From: Peptoanaerobacter stomatis
GTDB lineage: Bacteria; Bacillota; Clostridia; Peptostreptococcales; Filifactoraceae
Reading direction: 5' to 3'
Assembly (NCBI RefSeq): GCF_000238095.2
Contig: NZ_JH815225.1
Location: 336,724-400,723, forward strand
DNA length: 64,000 bases
Shown: positions 45,816 to 57,951 of the stretch, piece after piece
How positions within the stretch are numbered: the stretch's first letter is position 1
Layout of the letters: each line of letters starts with the position of its first letter
Made by a program: the position numbers and the translations under genes
The notes under the pieces: model-generated
Databases searched by the model: none
The model's input: the letters and a program-made list of their open reading frames with translations, nothing else
Told to the model about the DNA's origin: nothing

Positions 45816-47738
45816 TTACTGTTCTGCTTTTAATATTATTTTTTCATCATTTTCTTTTTGTAATTTAGATATTAAATCCTGTCTTGATATTTGACCTAAA
45901 TCTCCTAAATCTCTTGAACGAACAGCTACACTGTTTGTTTGCTCTTCTTTTTCCCCTACTACCAACATATACGGTACTTTTTCAAGTTGTGATTCTCTTA
46001 TTTTAAAACCTATCTTCTCTGCTCTTGAATCCACTTCTACTCTAAATCCTAAAGATTTTAATTCTTTTTGTACTTCATAAGCGTAATCGTTAAATTTGTC
46101 GGAAATAGGAAGTATTTTTACTTGTACAGGTGATAACCATAATGGGAATTTACCTGCAAAATGCTCTATTAATATTCCTATAAATCTTTCTATACTTCCA
46201 AATATAGTTCTGTGCAACATTACAGGACGTTTTTTCTCATTGTTGCTGTCTATATAGTGAATATCAAATCTTTCAGGCATTTGGAAATCCAATTGTATTG
46301 TACCGCATTGCCAAGTTCTTCCTATTGCATCTTGTAGATGGAAATCTATTTTAGGTCCGTAAAAAGCTCCATCACCTTCATTTACTATATAATCTATATT
46401 TTTTTCTTTTAAAGCATCTATAAGTCCATTTGTAGCTATATTCCATTGCTCCTCTGTTCCCATAGAATTTTCAGGTCTTGTAGATAATTCAACATGATAT
46501 TTAAAATTAAATATGCTGTAAACATAATCTGCAAGTTCTATTACTCCTATCAGCTCATCTTTAACTTGTGAAGGTAATACATATAAATGCGCATCATCTT
46601 GTGTAAATGCTCTAACTCTCATAAGTCCATGCAAAGCTCCGGAGAGTTCATGTCTGTGAACAAGTCCCATTTCCGCCCAACGAAGAGGTAAATCTCTATA
46701 ACTGAACATATATGATTTATAAGTCAATATAGAACCTGGGCAATTCATAGGTTTGATAGCGTAATCTTCATCATCTATTTTTGTAAAGTACATATTTTCT
46801 TTATAATGATCCCAGTGTCCTGATTGATGCCATAATCCTTCGTTCAAAATTATAGGAGTCTTTATCTCATCATATCCTCTTTTTTCATGTTCTTGCCTCC
46901 AAAAGCTTTCAAGTCTATTTCTAAGAATCATGCCCTTTGGATGGAAAAACGGAAATCCGGGTCCTTCTTCGTGCATTGAAAATAAATCAAGTTCTTTTCC
47001 AAGTTTTCTATGGTCTCTTAATTTTGCTTCTTCAAGCAATTTTAAATAATCATCAAGTTCTTTTTTCTTTTCAAATGAAATTCCATACAATCTTTGCAAT
47101 TGCTTATTATTAGCGTCAGCTCTCCAATATGCACCTGCTATTGATGTGAGTTTTACAGCTTTTACAAATTTTGTATTTGGAAGGTGCGGACCTGCACAAA
47201 GGTCTACAAATTCACCTTGTTCATAAAGTGATATAACGGCATTTTCGTCAAGAGATTCTATTATTTCCAGTTTATAATCTTCTCCTCTTTTTTTCATTAT
47301 ATCAACAGCTTCTTGTTTTGATACTTCTTTTCTAATTATATCCAAACTTTCTGAAACTATTTTTTTTATTTCAGCTTCTATTTTTTCCAAGTCATCTTGT
47401 GTAAGTTTTTCGTCTAAGTCTATATCATAATAAAATCCGTTATCAAGTGCAGGCCCTGTTCCTAATTTTGCATCAGGATATAATCTTTTTACCGCCTGTG
47501 CCATAATGTGAGTAGATGTGTGCCAAAATACCATCTTACCGTCTTTATCGGCAAATTTTAAAAATTCTATGTCACAATCTTCTTTGATAGGTGTCATCAA
47601 ATCGTAAACTTTCCCGTTTATTTTTGCACCTACTAAACTTCTCGCAAAGCCTTCACTTATATCCTTTGCTATATCTAAGGCAATTACCCCTTCTTGATAT
47701 GTTTTTTCGTCTTTACCTTGCAGTGTAATTTTTATCAT
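45816..47738 (-). CDS. thrS: Threonyl-tRNA synthetase
   Basis: A 640-residue ThrRS with all domains: TGS (about 1-60), the editing N2 domain with 'HTSTHIMAQAVKRLYP' and 'DLCAGPHLPNT' (zinc/editing His/Cys), the class II catalytic core ('MNCPGSILTYKS', 'RWAEMGLVHRHELSGALHGLMRVR' motif 2 region) and the anticodon domain (from about 535). No T-box was recognised in the 180 bp upstream. It is downstream of fbp but separated by an inverted repeat. Confidence 0.97.
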   Translation of the reverse strand: MIKITLQGKDEKTYQEGVIALDIAKDISEGFARSLVGAKINGKVYDLMTPIKEDCDIEFLKFADKDGKMVFWHTSTHIMAQAVKRLYPDAKLGTGPALDNGFYYDIDLDEKLTQDDLEKIEAEIKKIVSESLDIIRKEVSKQEAVDIMKKRGEDYKLEIIESLDENAVISLYEQGEFVDLCAGPHLPNTKFVKAVKLTSIAGAYWRADANNKQLQRLYGISFEKKKELDDYLKLLEEAKLRDHRKLGKELDLFSMHEEGPGFPFFHPKGMILRNRLESFWRQEHEKRGYDEIKTPIILNEGLWHQSGHWDHYKENMYFTKIDDEDYAIKPMNCPGSILTYKSYMFSYRDLPLRWAEMGLVHRHELSGALHGLMRVRAFTQDDAHLYVLPSQVKDELIGVIELADYVYSIFNFKYHVELSTRPENSMGTEEQWNIATNGLIDALKEKNIDYIVNEGDGAFYGPKIDFHLQDAIGRTWQCGTIQLDFQMPERFDIHYIDSNNEKKRPVMLHRTIFGSIERFIGILIEHFAGKFPLWLSPVQVKILPISDKFNDYAYEVQKELKSLGFRVEVDSRAEKIGFKIRESQLEKVPYMLVVGEKEEQTNSVAVRSRDLGDLGQISRQDLISKLQKENDEKIILKAEQ

Positions 47739-47765
47739 AGAAATTTCTCCTTCTGTATGTTATTA

Positions 47766-47850
47766 ATACTAATTTCATGTAAAATATATAAAATTACAAC
47801 AACTTGTTAAAATATACTTTTTATTAAATTTTTCCAAGTGAAATTAGTAT
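47766..47850. repeat. Inverted repeat bounded by ATACTAATTTCA/TGAAATTAGTAT
   Basis: An 85-bp segment between fbp and thrS; 12 of the outer 13 positions of each end are complementary. No T run follows on the - strand, so it is not a plain terminator. Confidence 0.5.
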
Positions 47851-47917
47851 GAGTTTAACAATATTTATATCCATTTTTACTAAATTTAACACTATTTTTA
47901 ATGATTTTGCTTATATT

Positions 47918-49900
47918 TTAATCTTTTTGTTTTATTATACCTTTTTTGTAGGAAGATATAAGCATTTCAAGATTATAGATTTTATCCATTATAGTTTTGC
48001 CTGTGTCTGTATCCCCTACTCTTTTTCTCTCTGTAACTGTTTCTATTACTTGTTTTGTAGATTTTATATCAAATCCTTCTTTTAACACTTTTTCTACAGA
48101 TTCAAACGGATTATGACTTATAAGTGTCAAACCGTAGGAGTTATATGTCAATGTGTATCCTGCTATACCTGTGGTTTTTTGATATGCTTTTGAAAAGCCT
48201 CCGTCTATCACTAACTGTCTTCCTCCGGCTTTTATTGGACGCTCACCTTTACTTAACTTAACAGGGGTGTGTCCGTTTATTATATGAGAGTCTTTTGAGT
48301 CTAAACCGAATTCCTCCAATATTTGTACTGCAAGAGTACCGTCATCTTTTCCCATAAGCTTGTAATACGGTGATAATGTTTCTTTATGTGTTGCTTTATC
48401 GTCTATAAAATATCTTTCAAATGTTGTCATCTTATCTTTTCCAAAAAGCGTAGAGTCTTCATTGCACCACAAAAACCATAAGAAATCAGGGCTTGTTTTT
48501 GAGCTGTCTTTTGAAAAATATGCTTCTCTTGCCATTTGGTCATATTTATCCATCAAGGCTTTACCTTTATAATATTCTCCATTTATCTTTTTCTTTTTAA
48601 AACTGCCGTCTTCATTTAATAATATGCATGCATGGAACAATAAATTGTTGTTATACGTACAATACATACTTCCTTTTGCATACAAAAATCTTATATGTCT
48701 TGTAAGCTTTTCACTGTGAATAAAATTATTCGTTATTGCCTCTATTACATTTTTTTCTTCATTTGTCAATTTTATAGGATTTTTTGGATCTATGGTTGGA
48801 AAACTGCTGTCATTTAGCTTATATCTAACACCTTCTATTTCTATAGAGCAATCTTTTAAATCTATAGTATTTAATATTTTTCTCTTTTTCATCTCATATG
48901 AAGGATTTTTTCTTATGACATCTTCTTCAAGTTTAAATTGTATTATTGATATTGCCTTGTGCATTTTTGCGAGCAATTTTTCATCTATGTCAAAAGGTTT
49001 TTGAACAGATTCTTTCGGCATAAATTTAGCACATTCATCATCTTTATAAACTTTGCTTGCGAAGGTTGCAAGTGGTAGTAAATTTATACCATAGCCTTCT
49101 TCGATAACATCATTATTTGCATATCTGAGTGCTATCCTGACTGCATTTGCAACACACACTTGACTTCCTGCAGCTGCACCCATCCATAATATATCATGGT
49201 TTCCCCATTGTATATCAAGATTTTTTTGGCTCATCAAAGTATCCATTACTTCATGCGGTGCAGGTCCTCTGTCGTATATATCTCCTATTATATGTAAATG
49301 GTCTATTGTAAGATTTTTTATAACTTGTGAAATTTGTATTATAAATAAATCTGCTCTTTCATATTCTACAAGACTTTTTATTATCTGTGTATAATATTCT
49401 TTTTTATTAAATCTGTGCTCATCTTCTTGTAAAAGCTCTTCCATTATGTATGCAAAATCTTTAGGCAACGTCTTTCTGACCTTAGATCTCGTGTATTTTG
49501 ATGAAGCGGCTCTTGTTACTCTCACCAATCTGTATATGGTAAGTTCATACCAATTATCCAAAAGTCTTTCATCTTTTTTCTTTTTTATAAGCTCCAATTT
49601 TTCTTTTGGATAATATATCAATGTTGTAAGCTCTTCCAAGTCTTCTATACTGACAGTCGAACCAAGCTCTTCATATACCTTTCTCCTTATGGCTCCGGAT
49701 GCGTTTTGCATAACGTGGTTAAATGCTTCAGCTTCACCATGTATATCTGTCAAAAAATGCTCAGTACCCTTAGGTAAATTCAAAATTGCTTTTAAATTTA
49801 CCACTTCTTCAACAGCGCTTGTGATATTGGGATAGGATGTTGATAATAATTCTAAATACTTGATATTTTGTCGTAACTCTTCATTTGATATAGTTATCAT
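47918..49900 (-). CDS. fbp: Fructose-1,6-bisphosphatase class III
   Basis: A 660-residue Firmicute class III FBPase, unrelated to class I/II. 'FLTDIHGEAEAFNHVMQNASGAIRRKV' (metallophosphatase Asp-His) and 'IIGDIYDRGPAPHEVMD', then 'QWGNHDILWMGAAAGS' supply the metal ligands; 'IINGHTPV' is near the end. It dephosphorylates fructose-1,6-bisphosphate for gluconeogenesis. Full length; ribosome site AAAGAGG before the ATG. Confidence 0.96.
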   Translation of the reverse strand: MITISNEELRQNIKYLELLSTSYPNITSAVEEVVNLKAILNLPKGTEHFLTDIHGEAEAFNHVMQNASGAIRRKVYEELGSTVSIEDLEELTTLIYYPKEKLELIKKKKDERLLDNWYELTIYRLVRVTRAASSKYTRSKVRKTLPKDFAYIMEELLQEDEHRFNKKEYYTQIIKSLVEYERADLFIIQISQVIKNLTIDHLHIIGDIYDRGPAPHEVMDTLMSQKNLDIQWGNHDILWMGAAAGSQVCVANAVRIALRYANNDVIEEGYGINLLPLATFASKVYKDDECAKFMPKESVQKPFDIDEKLLAKMHKAISIIQFKLEEDVIRKNPSYEMKKRKILNTIDLKDCSIEIEGVRYKLNDSSFPTIDPKNPIKLTNEEKNVIEAITNNFIHSEKLTRHIRFLYAKGSMYCTYNNNLLFHACILLNEDGSFKKKKINGEYYKGKALMDKYDQMAREAYFSKDSSKTSPDFLWFLWCNEDSTLFGKDKMTTFERYFIDDKATHKETLSPYYKLMGKDDGTLAVQILEEFGLDSKDSHIINGHTPVKLSKGERPIKAGGRQLVIDGGFSKAYQKTTGIAGYTLTYNSYGLTLISHNPFESVEKVLKEGFDIKSTKQVIETVTERKRVGDTDTGKTIMDKIYNLEMLISSYKKGIIKQKD

Positions 49901-49987
49901 TTAATAACACCTCTTTAAAAAAATTAAGCATAAATAGCAAGATAATACGAAATACTATTTAAAATAACATTTAATGTTACAATATAA

Positions 49988-50076
49988 AAAATGCGTTTGA
50001 ATGTGTTTGATTAAGATTGGCTATTGACCTTATAGTTAAAAACAACATTAATCAAATACATTCAATTCAGCATTTT
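49988..50076 (-). terminator. Long hairpin terminator after ftsY
   Basis: TTGAATGTGTTTGATTAA (49997-50014) pairs with TTAATCAAATACATTCAA (50048-50065) at 17 of 18 positions; outer AAAATGC/GCATTTT extend it, and a T run follows on the - strand. The loop is 33 nt, unusually large. Confidence 0.7.
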
Positions 50077-50126
50077 ATTATATATTATTTAATTAGGTAA
50101 TAGTATAAGAATATATTTTTTGTACT

Positions 50127-51467
50127 TTACTCTTTTGAATTGTCAAACAATGCCTCTACAAAGTTATTGTAATCAAATTCTTGCAAATCATCTACTTTTT
50201 CTCCAACTCCTATAAATTTAATAGGTATTTTGTATTCATCTATTATAGACAATACAACTCCGCCTTTTGCAGTTCCGTCTAATTTTGTCAATATCACCCC
50301 TGTCAAATTTACGGCTTCATTGAAAGTTTTTACTTGATTAAGTGCATTTTGTCCTGTTGTTGCATCTATTACAAGTAATATTTCTTTTTTTGCATCAGGA
50401 TATTCTTTATTTACAGTTCTCATTATTTTTCCGAGCTCATTCATAAGATTTACTTTGTTGTGCAATCTTCCGGCAGTGTCACAAATCAGTATATCAATAT
50501 TTTTTGATTTAGCTTTTTGCATTGCATCAAATATTACTGCAGAAGGATCGCTACCACTTTCTTTATGTCTTACTATATCCACATCTGCTCTTTTGGACCA
50601 TATTTCAAGCTGTTCTTCAGCTGCAGCTCTGAATGTATCTCCTGCCGCAAGCAATACGGATTTCCCTTCTTTTTTAAATTTTGATGCAAGCTTACCTATT
50701 GTAGTGGTCTTCCCAACCCCATTAACTCCAACTATTATTATAATACTTTGTTCATCATATACATCTAACTTGCTGTTGTTATCTCTTAACAATTCACTTA
50801 CTACTTCTTTAAGCTCAGGTTTTACAAGATTTATATCGTTTATATTCTTCTTTTTTATATTGGATTTTAAATTTTCTACAATTTTTATTGTAGTTTCAAA
50901 ACTTATATCGCTTGTTATAAGTATTTCTTCTATTTCTTCATACAACTCATCATCTATTTTTATATAACCTTTAAACAGATTGTCAAATTTTGATGTAAAA
51001 GAATTACTTGTCTTTTTTAAGCCTTCTTTTAATCTTGCAAATAATCCTTTTTTTTCTTGTTCAACTACTACAGTTTCTTCAACCGCTACCGTTTTTTCAT
51101 TTTCTAAAGTTTCACTAACTTCTTCCTTATTTTCATCTTCTTGAAGCTGTTGTTTATCTTCAATGCTATCTTGTGAGTTTATTTCTATATCTTGAGTTTT
51201 ATTATCTGATTTAAAGCTTTCTTTAAAATCTTCTTGTATATTTATATTTTTTTCTTTTGAGTCTAATATTTCCTTAAAGCTGTTATTATTATCTGTATTT
51301 TTACTTTCTTCTATCTTTTCAGGAGATACTTCATCAATTTCTGAAGATAATAGGTCTTCTTCCAATTTTTCTTCATCTTCTATTACTTCTTCATCAATTT
51401 TTTGAATATCTTCTTCTTTTACTTCATCTTTTTTAAATATATTTTCAAAAAAATTTTTTAAACCCAT
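50127..51467 (-). CDS. ftsY: Signal recognition particle receptor FtsY
   Basis: A 446-residue SRP receptor GTPase. Residues 1-135 form an acidic, Glu/Asp-rich A domain; the NG domain follows with G1 'GVNGVGKTTTIGKLA', 'AAGDTFRAAAEEQL', G3 'CDTAGRLHNKVNLM' and G4 'LTKLDGTAKGGV'. It docks SRP-ribosome complexes at the membrane. An amphipathic start (MGLKNFFENIF) suits membrane contact. smc and ffh, usual neighbours, are not here. AGGAG ribosome site. Confidence 0.97.
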   Translation of the reverse strand: MGLKNFFENIFKKDEVKEEDIQKIDEEVIEDEEKLEEDLLSSEIDEVSPEKIEESKNTDNNNSFKEILDSKEKNINIQEDFKESFKSDNKTQDIEINSQDSIEDKQQLQEDENKEEVSETLENEKTVAVEETVVVEQEKKGLFARLKEGLKKTSNSFTSKFDNLFKGYIKIDDELYEEIEEILITSDISFETTIKIVENLKSNIKKKNINDINLVKPELKEVVSELLRDNNSKLDVYDEQSIIIIVGVNGVGKTTTIGKLASKFKKEGKSVLLAAGDTFRAAAEEQLEIWSKRADVDIVRHKESGSDPSAVIFDAMQKAKSKNIDILICDTAGRLHNKVNLMNELGKIMRTVNKEYPDAKKEILLVIDATTGQNALNQVKTFNEAVNLTGVILTKLDGTAKGGVVLSIIDEYKIPIKFIGVGEKVDDLQEFDYNNFVEALFDNSKE

Positions 51468-51494
51468 ATCTACTCCTTAAAATATGATATAAAT

Positions 51495-51953
51495 TTAATT
51501 CAAATATTTAGATTTTCCTCTTAATTGAGTACTTATAATATTTTTTGTCTTAAGTTTTAAATATCTTCTGTTTTGTCCTGATACATCTACTGTCAATATA
51601 AATTTTATATTTTCTTTGTAATCGAAAAATGTATATATATCATAGTCTACTTTTACTGTATCTATTGAATATTTTATTCTTATTTCAGAATCCAAAGTAC
51701 TTATAATACTACCTATAAAGTCTCTTATATCATTTTCAAACATAGGATAATCATTCATAGTCATATATGATACGTTGCCTGAAAAATCTATAGTAGCTAA
51801 ATGCACTCTTGAAGTTTCAAGCATACAATCATATACAAATAAATCCTCATATCCGAATTCATCTGTTATATCTATACAATTTATTATCTTTATGTTTTCT
51901 CTTATATCTTTTAATAATTGATTACTTTCTAATTTATTGTGTGATTCTTTCAA
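51495..51953 (-). CDS. Conserved-looking protein of unknown function
   Basis: I do not recognise this 152-residue soluble protein. It has no signal peptide or hydrophobic segment and a mixed alpha/beta pattern, with Tyr/Asp-rich strands ('VDYDIYTFFDYKENIKFILTVDVSG') and a basic C-terminus (LKTKN..RGKSKYLN). The start is TTG 51953, supported by GGGGG 7 bp before it. It lies 27 bp upstream of ftsY and 43 bp after the membrane protein gene, so it is probably in the same operon. Confidence 0.6.
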   Translation of the reverse strand: MKESHNKLESNQLLKDIRENIKIINCIDITDEFGYEDLFVYDCMLETSRVHLATIDFSGNVSYMTMNDYPMFENDIRDFIGSIISTLDSEIRIKYSIDTVKVDYDIYTFFDYKENIKFILTVDVSGQNRRYLKLKTKNIISTQLRGKSKYLN

Positions 51954-51996
51954 TTATATCCCCCTTAAACAATATAAAAAATTTTATGTTTTTATT

Positions 51997-52908
51997 TTAT
52001 TGTTCTGACGGTTCTTTTTCAGATGAATATATTACATTTAATTGATTGTTTTTAAATTTAAAACCTATATACCATTTTGTATATTCATTATCTGTTTCAA
52101 TCAATATGTTTTTATTTTTAGAATTTGCTATATTGGTAAGTGTAAATTTAGGATAAAATCCGCCATCTCCATCTTTAGGCATTCTTCCTAAATAACTTCC
52201 TGATTTGCTTCCAATTATCAAATACAGATTTTTATAATACCTGCTTGTGTATTTAGGTTTATCTCCAACTAATAATATACTTACTTTTTCACCGTCGATT
52301 ATACCTTCTACACCATCTTGTCTTTGTATTATAGTAGGTCTTTCTCCTAAATTGTGTCCATCTGGATTAGGGTAATACTCTAACCACATCTTAGCCATAC
52401 ACTGTCCGCTGTCTTCGTAAAATATGCTGTATCTTACTGAATCTTTTACCCAATAGGTTTTTCTTTCGTCAAGACTCTTTTCTTTATTCAATAATGTATC
52501 TTGAATAGGTGTTCCCAATTGCTTTTTCATCTCATCATATACACTTTGTATATCATTTTTTTCAACTTTCAGGTTTATTTGATAAATTCTTGTATACAGA
52601 CCATAGTAATATCTTGCTTTAAACATCTTTCCAAACCATTTTTGATTATAGTCTACATACTGATTGTCGTAATCCTGTCCATTTCCTTCTTCGCCTTCAC
52701 CGAATTTTATTATTAAATCTTCTTTAAGCATAGAAAACGCATCAAAAGGTAGGATAGGCATATCCAATGCCACATCGGTTGTTTTTACATTATCAGCTTT
52801 TAAATCCGGCTGTTTACTATAATATAGTGCATATATTCCTACTACTGATACAATAACTATTAGTGTTATCACTAATATCAAACGTCTAAATTTTTTTTCT
52901 TCCAACAT
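51997..52908 (-). CDS. Membrane-anchored extracytoplasmic protein of unknown function
   Basis: A 303-residue protein with a short basic cytosolic start (MLEEKKFRR), one transmembrane helix (about 10-29, 'LILVITLIVIVSVVGIYALYY'-like) and an extracellular part of about 270 residues. The outer part is rich in Tyr, Trp, Gly and Asp ('YDNQYVDYNQKWFGKMFKARYYYG') and has no cysteine pair or lipobox. Family not recognised. It sits between the ACT-domain gene (3 bp gap) and an unknown protein, inside the ligA-to-ftsY run of genes. Confidence 0.65.
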   Translation of the reverse strand: MLEEKKFRRLILVITLIVIVSVVGIYALYYSKQPDLKADNVKTTDVALDMPILPFDAFSMLKEDLIIKFGEGEEGNGQDYDNQYVDYNQKWFGKMFKARYYYGLYTRIYQINLKVEKNDIQSVYDEMKKQLGTPIQDTLLNKEKSLDERKTYWVKDSVRYSIFYEDSGQCMAKMWLEYYPNPDGHNLGERPTIIQRQDGVEGIIDGEKVSILLVGDKPKYTSRYYKNLYLIIGSKSGSYLGRMPKDGDGGFYPKFTLTNIANSKNKNILIETDNEYTKWYIGFKFKNNQLNVIYSSEKEPSEQ

Positions 52909-52911
52909 TGT

Positions 52912-53352
52912 CTACTCCATTGCCAAAAGTTTTACTTCCAATACTCTACTTTTGTCCTTAATTTTATTTACTAATTTATATATAGTTATATCCATTTGTG
53001 ACATATCGAGTGTTATTGTTATAGTTGCCACATTATTTATAGGTATAGTCTGATTTATTGTCAATATATTTGCTTTTTCCTTTGCCAATATATCCAAAAT
53101 TTCAGATAATATACCTGATATGTGCTCGAGCGAAAACTCTATTGTTGCCTTATTTCCGTTTACACTTCCAGATGCATTAAAAACATAATCTTTATATTTA
53201 TAATATGAGCTTCTGCTTATATTGGCTTTTTTTACAGCATCGCTTACTCCTTTTGCTTTTCCTGAAATAAGTAATTGTTTTGCCATTACAACTTTTGAAA
53301 ATACTTCCGGTAAAACTTCACTATCCACCAACAAAAGTTTTTTAGTCTCCAT
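52912..53352 (-). CDS. ACT-domain protein, PheB/UPF0735 family
   Basis: A 146-residue small protein: the N-terminal half has a helix-turn-helix-like segment ('GVSDAVKKANISRSSYYKYKDYVF'), the C-terminal half (about 65-140) an ACT ligand-binding domain ('SGILSEILDILAKEKANILTINQTIPINNVATITITLD'). It is similar to Bacillus PheB, often linked to aromatic amino acid or homoserine metabolism, though its role is not settled. Start ambiguous: GGAGG lies 4 bp before TTG 53361 and 14 bp before ATG 53352; I show the ATG, which matches the family start. Confidence 0.82.
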   Translation of the reverse strand: METKKLLLVDSEVLPEVFSKVVMAKQLLISGKAKGVSDAVKKANISRSSYYKYKDYVFNASGSVNGNKATIEFSLEHISGILSEILDILAKEKANILTINQTIPINNVATITITLDMSQMDITIYKLVNKIKDKSRVLEVKLLAME

Positions 53353-53452
53353 TATACTCAAACACACCTCCATAAAAGAGTTATTCTTTGACTGATTTTA
53401 ATTATTTTTATAAAATCATATATTTAGATTATATCACAAAAAACAAGCGCTA

Positions 53453-54430
53453 TCAAATAACTTTGTATATTTCATCAGAATCAGGTTCTTCAATTTCTAT
53501 AAAACCGTCATCTTTTTTCATCAATAATTTATTATCATCAGTAATTTTACCAATCTTTGTAAAACTTATATCATCGATTTTCTCAGATATTTCTTCATTT
53601 GTTATTATTAACATACAACCGCTTGAAATTAATCGGAGCGGATCTATATTGTAAAATTTGCTTATTTTTTTAGTTATACTGTTTATTTTTATTTTGTCAT
53701 AATCTATCATACAACCTTTTTGTGCATAACTACACATTTCATATAATGCACCAAGTATTCCTCCTTCAGTTACATCATGCATAAGTGAAATTTTTTTATT
53801 TTTAAGTAGTTTTGATTCTTTTACTACACTCAATTTTTCCAAAAATAACTTTACAATTTCAAATTCTTCATCTGTTAAAACATCTTTTAATTCTTCTTTT
53901 TTTTCACAAGCGATTATCATACTTCCTTCAAGAGAAATTTCTTTGCTCATATATATGTTGTCGCCTGATTTTATAGGTTCTGTTTCCTCATATCTTTTTT
54001 TGTCAAGTTTTCCAAGCGCAGTCACACATACTAATATTTGATTTACAGCAGTTGTAACCTCTGTATGCCCTCCTACTATTTGCACATCATTTTTAATACA
54101 CTCATCAGATATGTCTTTCATTATCTGATATATTTTTTCTTCTGTTGTGTTTTCAGGGCAAAGAAGTGTTACTGTTATTGCAAAAGGCTCTGCAAATGAT
54201 GTAGCAATATCATTAAGGTTTATTATTACGGATAATTTACCTATATTTGTATCTGTTGCAGTTATAGGATCAGTTGTTATGGAGATTATATTGTCTTCTG
54301 TATAAAAATATCCGCAATCTTGACCTACAAGAGGCATTGTAATAACTTCTTCTCTCTTTTTACCTAAATTGGAGTATATGAGTTTTTTTAATTGATTGAC
54401 TGTTAGTTTTCCATTTTTTATGATACTCAC
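53453..54430 (-). CDS. AIR synthase-like protein (HypE/PurM superfamily)
   Basis: About 325 residues with the PurM/HypE/SelD fold: an ATP-binding N-terminal half ('ITTDPITATDTNIGKLSVIINLNDIATSFAEP') and a C-terminal half with 'LMHDVTEGGILGALYEM', very like HypE. The C-terminal catalytic Cys tail of HypE (PRIC) is absent, so it is probably not a hydrogenase maturase; no other hyp genes are near. Function unknown. GTG 54430 is favoured because AGGTG lies 6 bp before it; GTG 54439 touches the ligA stop. It is directly coupled to ligA. Confidence 0.75.
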   Translation of the reverse strand: MSIIKNGKLTVNQLKKLIYSNLGKKREEVITMPLVGQDCGYFYTEDNIISITTDPITATDTNIGKLSVIINLNDIATSFAEPFAITVTLLCPENTTEEKIYQIMKDISDECIKNDVQIVGGHTEVTTAVNQILVCVTALGKLDKKRYEETEPIKSGDNIYMSKEISLEGSMIIACEKKEELKDVLTDEEFEIVKLFLEKLSVVKESKLLKNKKISLMHDVTEGGILGALYEMCSYAQKGCMIDYDKIKINSITKKISKFYNIDPLRLISSGCMLIITNEEISEKIDDISFTKIGKITDDNKLLMKKDDGFIEIEEPDSDEIYKVI

Positions 54431-54439
54431 TTTTTTCAC

Positions 54440-56798
<2,359 letters not shown>

Positions 56799-57239
56799 TC
56801 AGCATATTATAAACTGCTCCAACATGACAAGCCTCATCAACTGATGAGGAAATGTCATCTTTGATATAGATATTTTCTTATTTGAAATCTCACTCACTTT
56901 TTTACTAAGACCCACAGAACCGCCTATTATTATGCTGATATTTTCTCTGCCGGTTTCATTTATAATATTGCAAATACTCAAATTTTTACTTTGCCTTGAA
57001 TCTATTTCAAGTGTTATGACGTAATTGCCTTTTTTTATCTTTGAAAGTATCTTTGCACCCTCTTTTTCCTTTATCTTTTCTATTTCTGAACTTCTATTAA
57101 TATTTTGATTTTTTTCATCTTCTATCTCTATTATTTTTATATTATAATTCTTATCTGTTTTTTTCAATATATTTTTTTCTGCTTGTTTAAAAATATCTGA
57201 TTTTAAGGCTCCAACACATATCAAATCTATATTTATCAT
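56799..57239 (-). CDS. rlmH: 23S rRNA (pseudouridine1915-N3)-methyltransferase RlmH, 3' end truncated
   Basis: SPOUT-family methyltransferase, here 146 residues instead of about 159. The core is intact ('IIIGGSVGLSKKV', 'ISISKMTFPHQLMRLVMLEQ'), but after 'LEQF' the frame ends in IIC-stop. The family tail (a helix ending in Tyr-His-Lys) that helps form the active site is missing. Reading one frame over gives 'YNMLKIEFL' before another stop, which partly resembles the lost helix, so a small indel is likely. ATG 57239 is chosen because GAGGT lies 6 bp upstream. Probably defective or altered unless the sequence has an error. Confidence 0.8.
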   Translation of the reverse strand: MINIDLICVGALKSDIFKQAEKNILKKTDKNYNIKIIEIEDEKNQNINRSSEIEKIKEKEGAKILSKIKKGNYVITLEIDSRQSKNLSICNIINETGRENISIIIGGSVGLSKKVSEISNKKISISKMTFPHQLMRLVMLEQFIIC

Positions 57240-57285
57240 CTTTACCTCTAAATTATTATCTTTGTTTTTTAAATACATATTGATT

Positions 57286-57951
57286 TTAGATATTTTTTTT
57301 CACACTTTTATTTTTAAAATAAATTAAAAGCATTGTCATCATACATATAATAGAGAATGCAGTTGTATTTATAAATGTTAGATATTGAGACGGAACAGAT
57401 TTTGATAATGCTTCTATACCGAATGTGATAAAACATACTCCGGATATTTTTTTCATCAAATTTTTCGGTATCTTCCCTTTTATTATTTTTCCTACGATTA
57501 TTCCAAACAAACTGACAAATATCATACCAAGTGTAGTACCTATTAAAACAAGTATAGGATTTTTCCCTGTAAACACTATAGACATGGCAGTTATTTGGGT
57601 TTTATCGCCAAGTTCACCTATAAAAAAGCATAAAGCGACTGTAAATATAGCTCCAAATTTCCCTCTTATATCCTCTTTATCATCATTTTCTATTCTAAGT
57701 ATAAAAGACTCAAAACCAAATAATAGAAACATAACTCCCGCTATTATTTTTAATATACCTATATTTATAAAAGATGATAAAAATGTAGCAACAAGTACAG
57801 CTAAACCATGATTAAACACAATACCCAATGATATGCCGAGTATTACTTGGTATAGCTTATATCGAGTAGCAAATATTAATGCTAAAAATTGAGTTTTATC
57901 ACCCATTTCGGCGAAAAAAATGAGTAGAAACGATGATATTAAAGTTTCCAA
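57286..57951 (-). CDS. GDT1/UPF0016-family cation exporter
   Basis: A 221-residue membrane protein of six or seven helices, the TMEM165/GDT1 family. Both hallmark motifs are present: 'EMGDKTQ' at 15-21 and 'ELGDKTQ' at 113-119, one per half, facing each other in a pseudo-symmetrical transporter. Bacterial members export manganese (MneA-type) or calcium. The start is TTG 57951 with AGGAG 11 bp upstream. No yybP-ykoY manganese riboswitch is recognisable upstream. Confidence 0.9.
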   Translation of the reverse strand: METLISSFLLIFFAEMGDKTQFLALIFATRYKLYQVILGISLGIVFNHGLAVLVATFLSSFINIGILKIIAGVMFLLFGFESFILRIENDDKEDIRGKFGAIFTVALCFFIGELGDKTQITAMSIVFTGKNPILVLIGTTLGMIFVSLFGIIVGKIIKGKIPKNLMKKISGVCFITFGIEALSKSVPSQYLTFINTTAFSIICMMTMLLIYFKNKSVKKNI

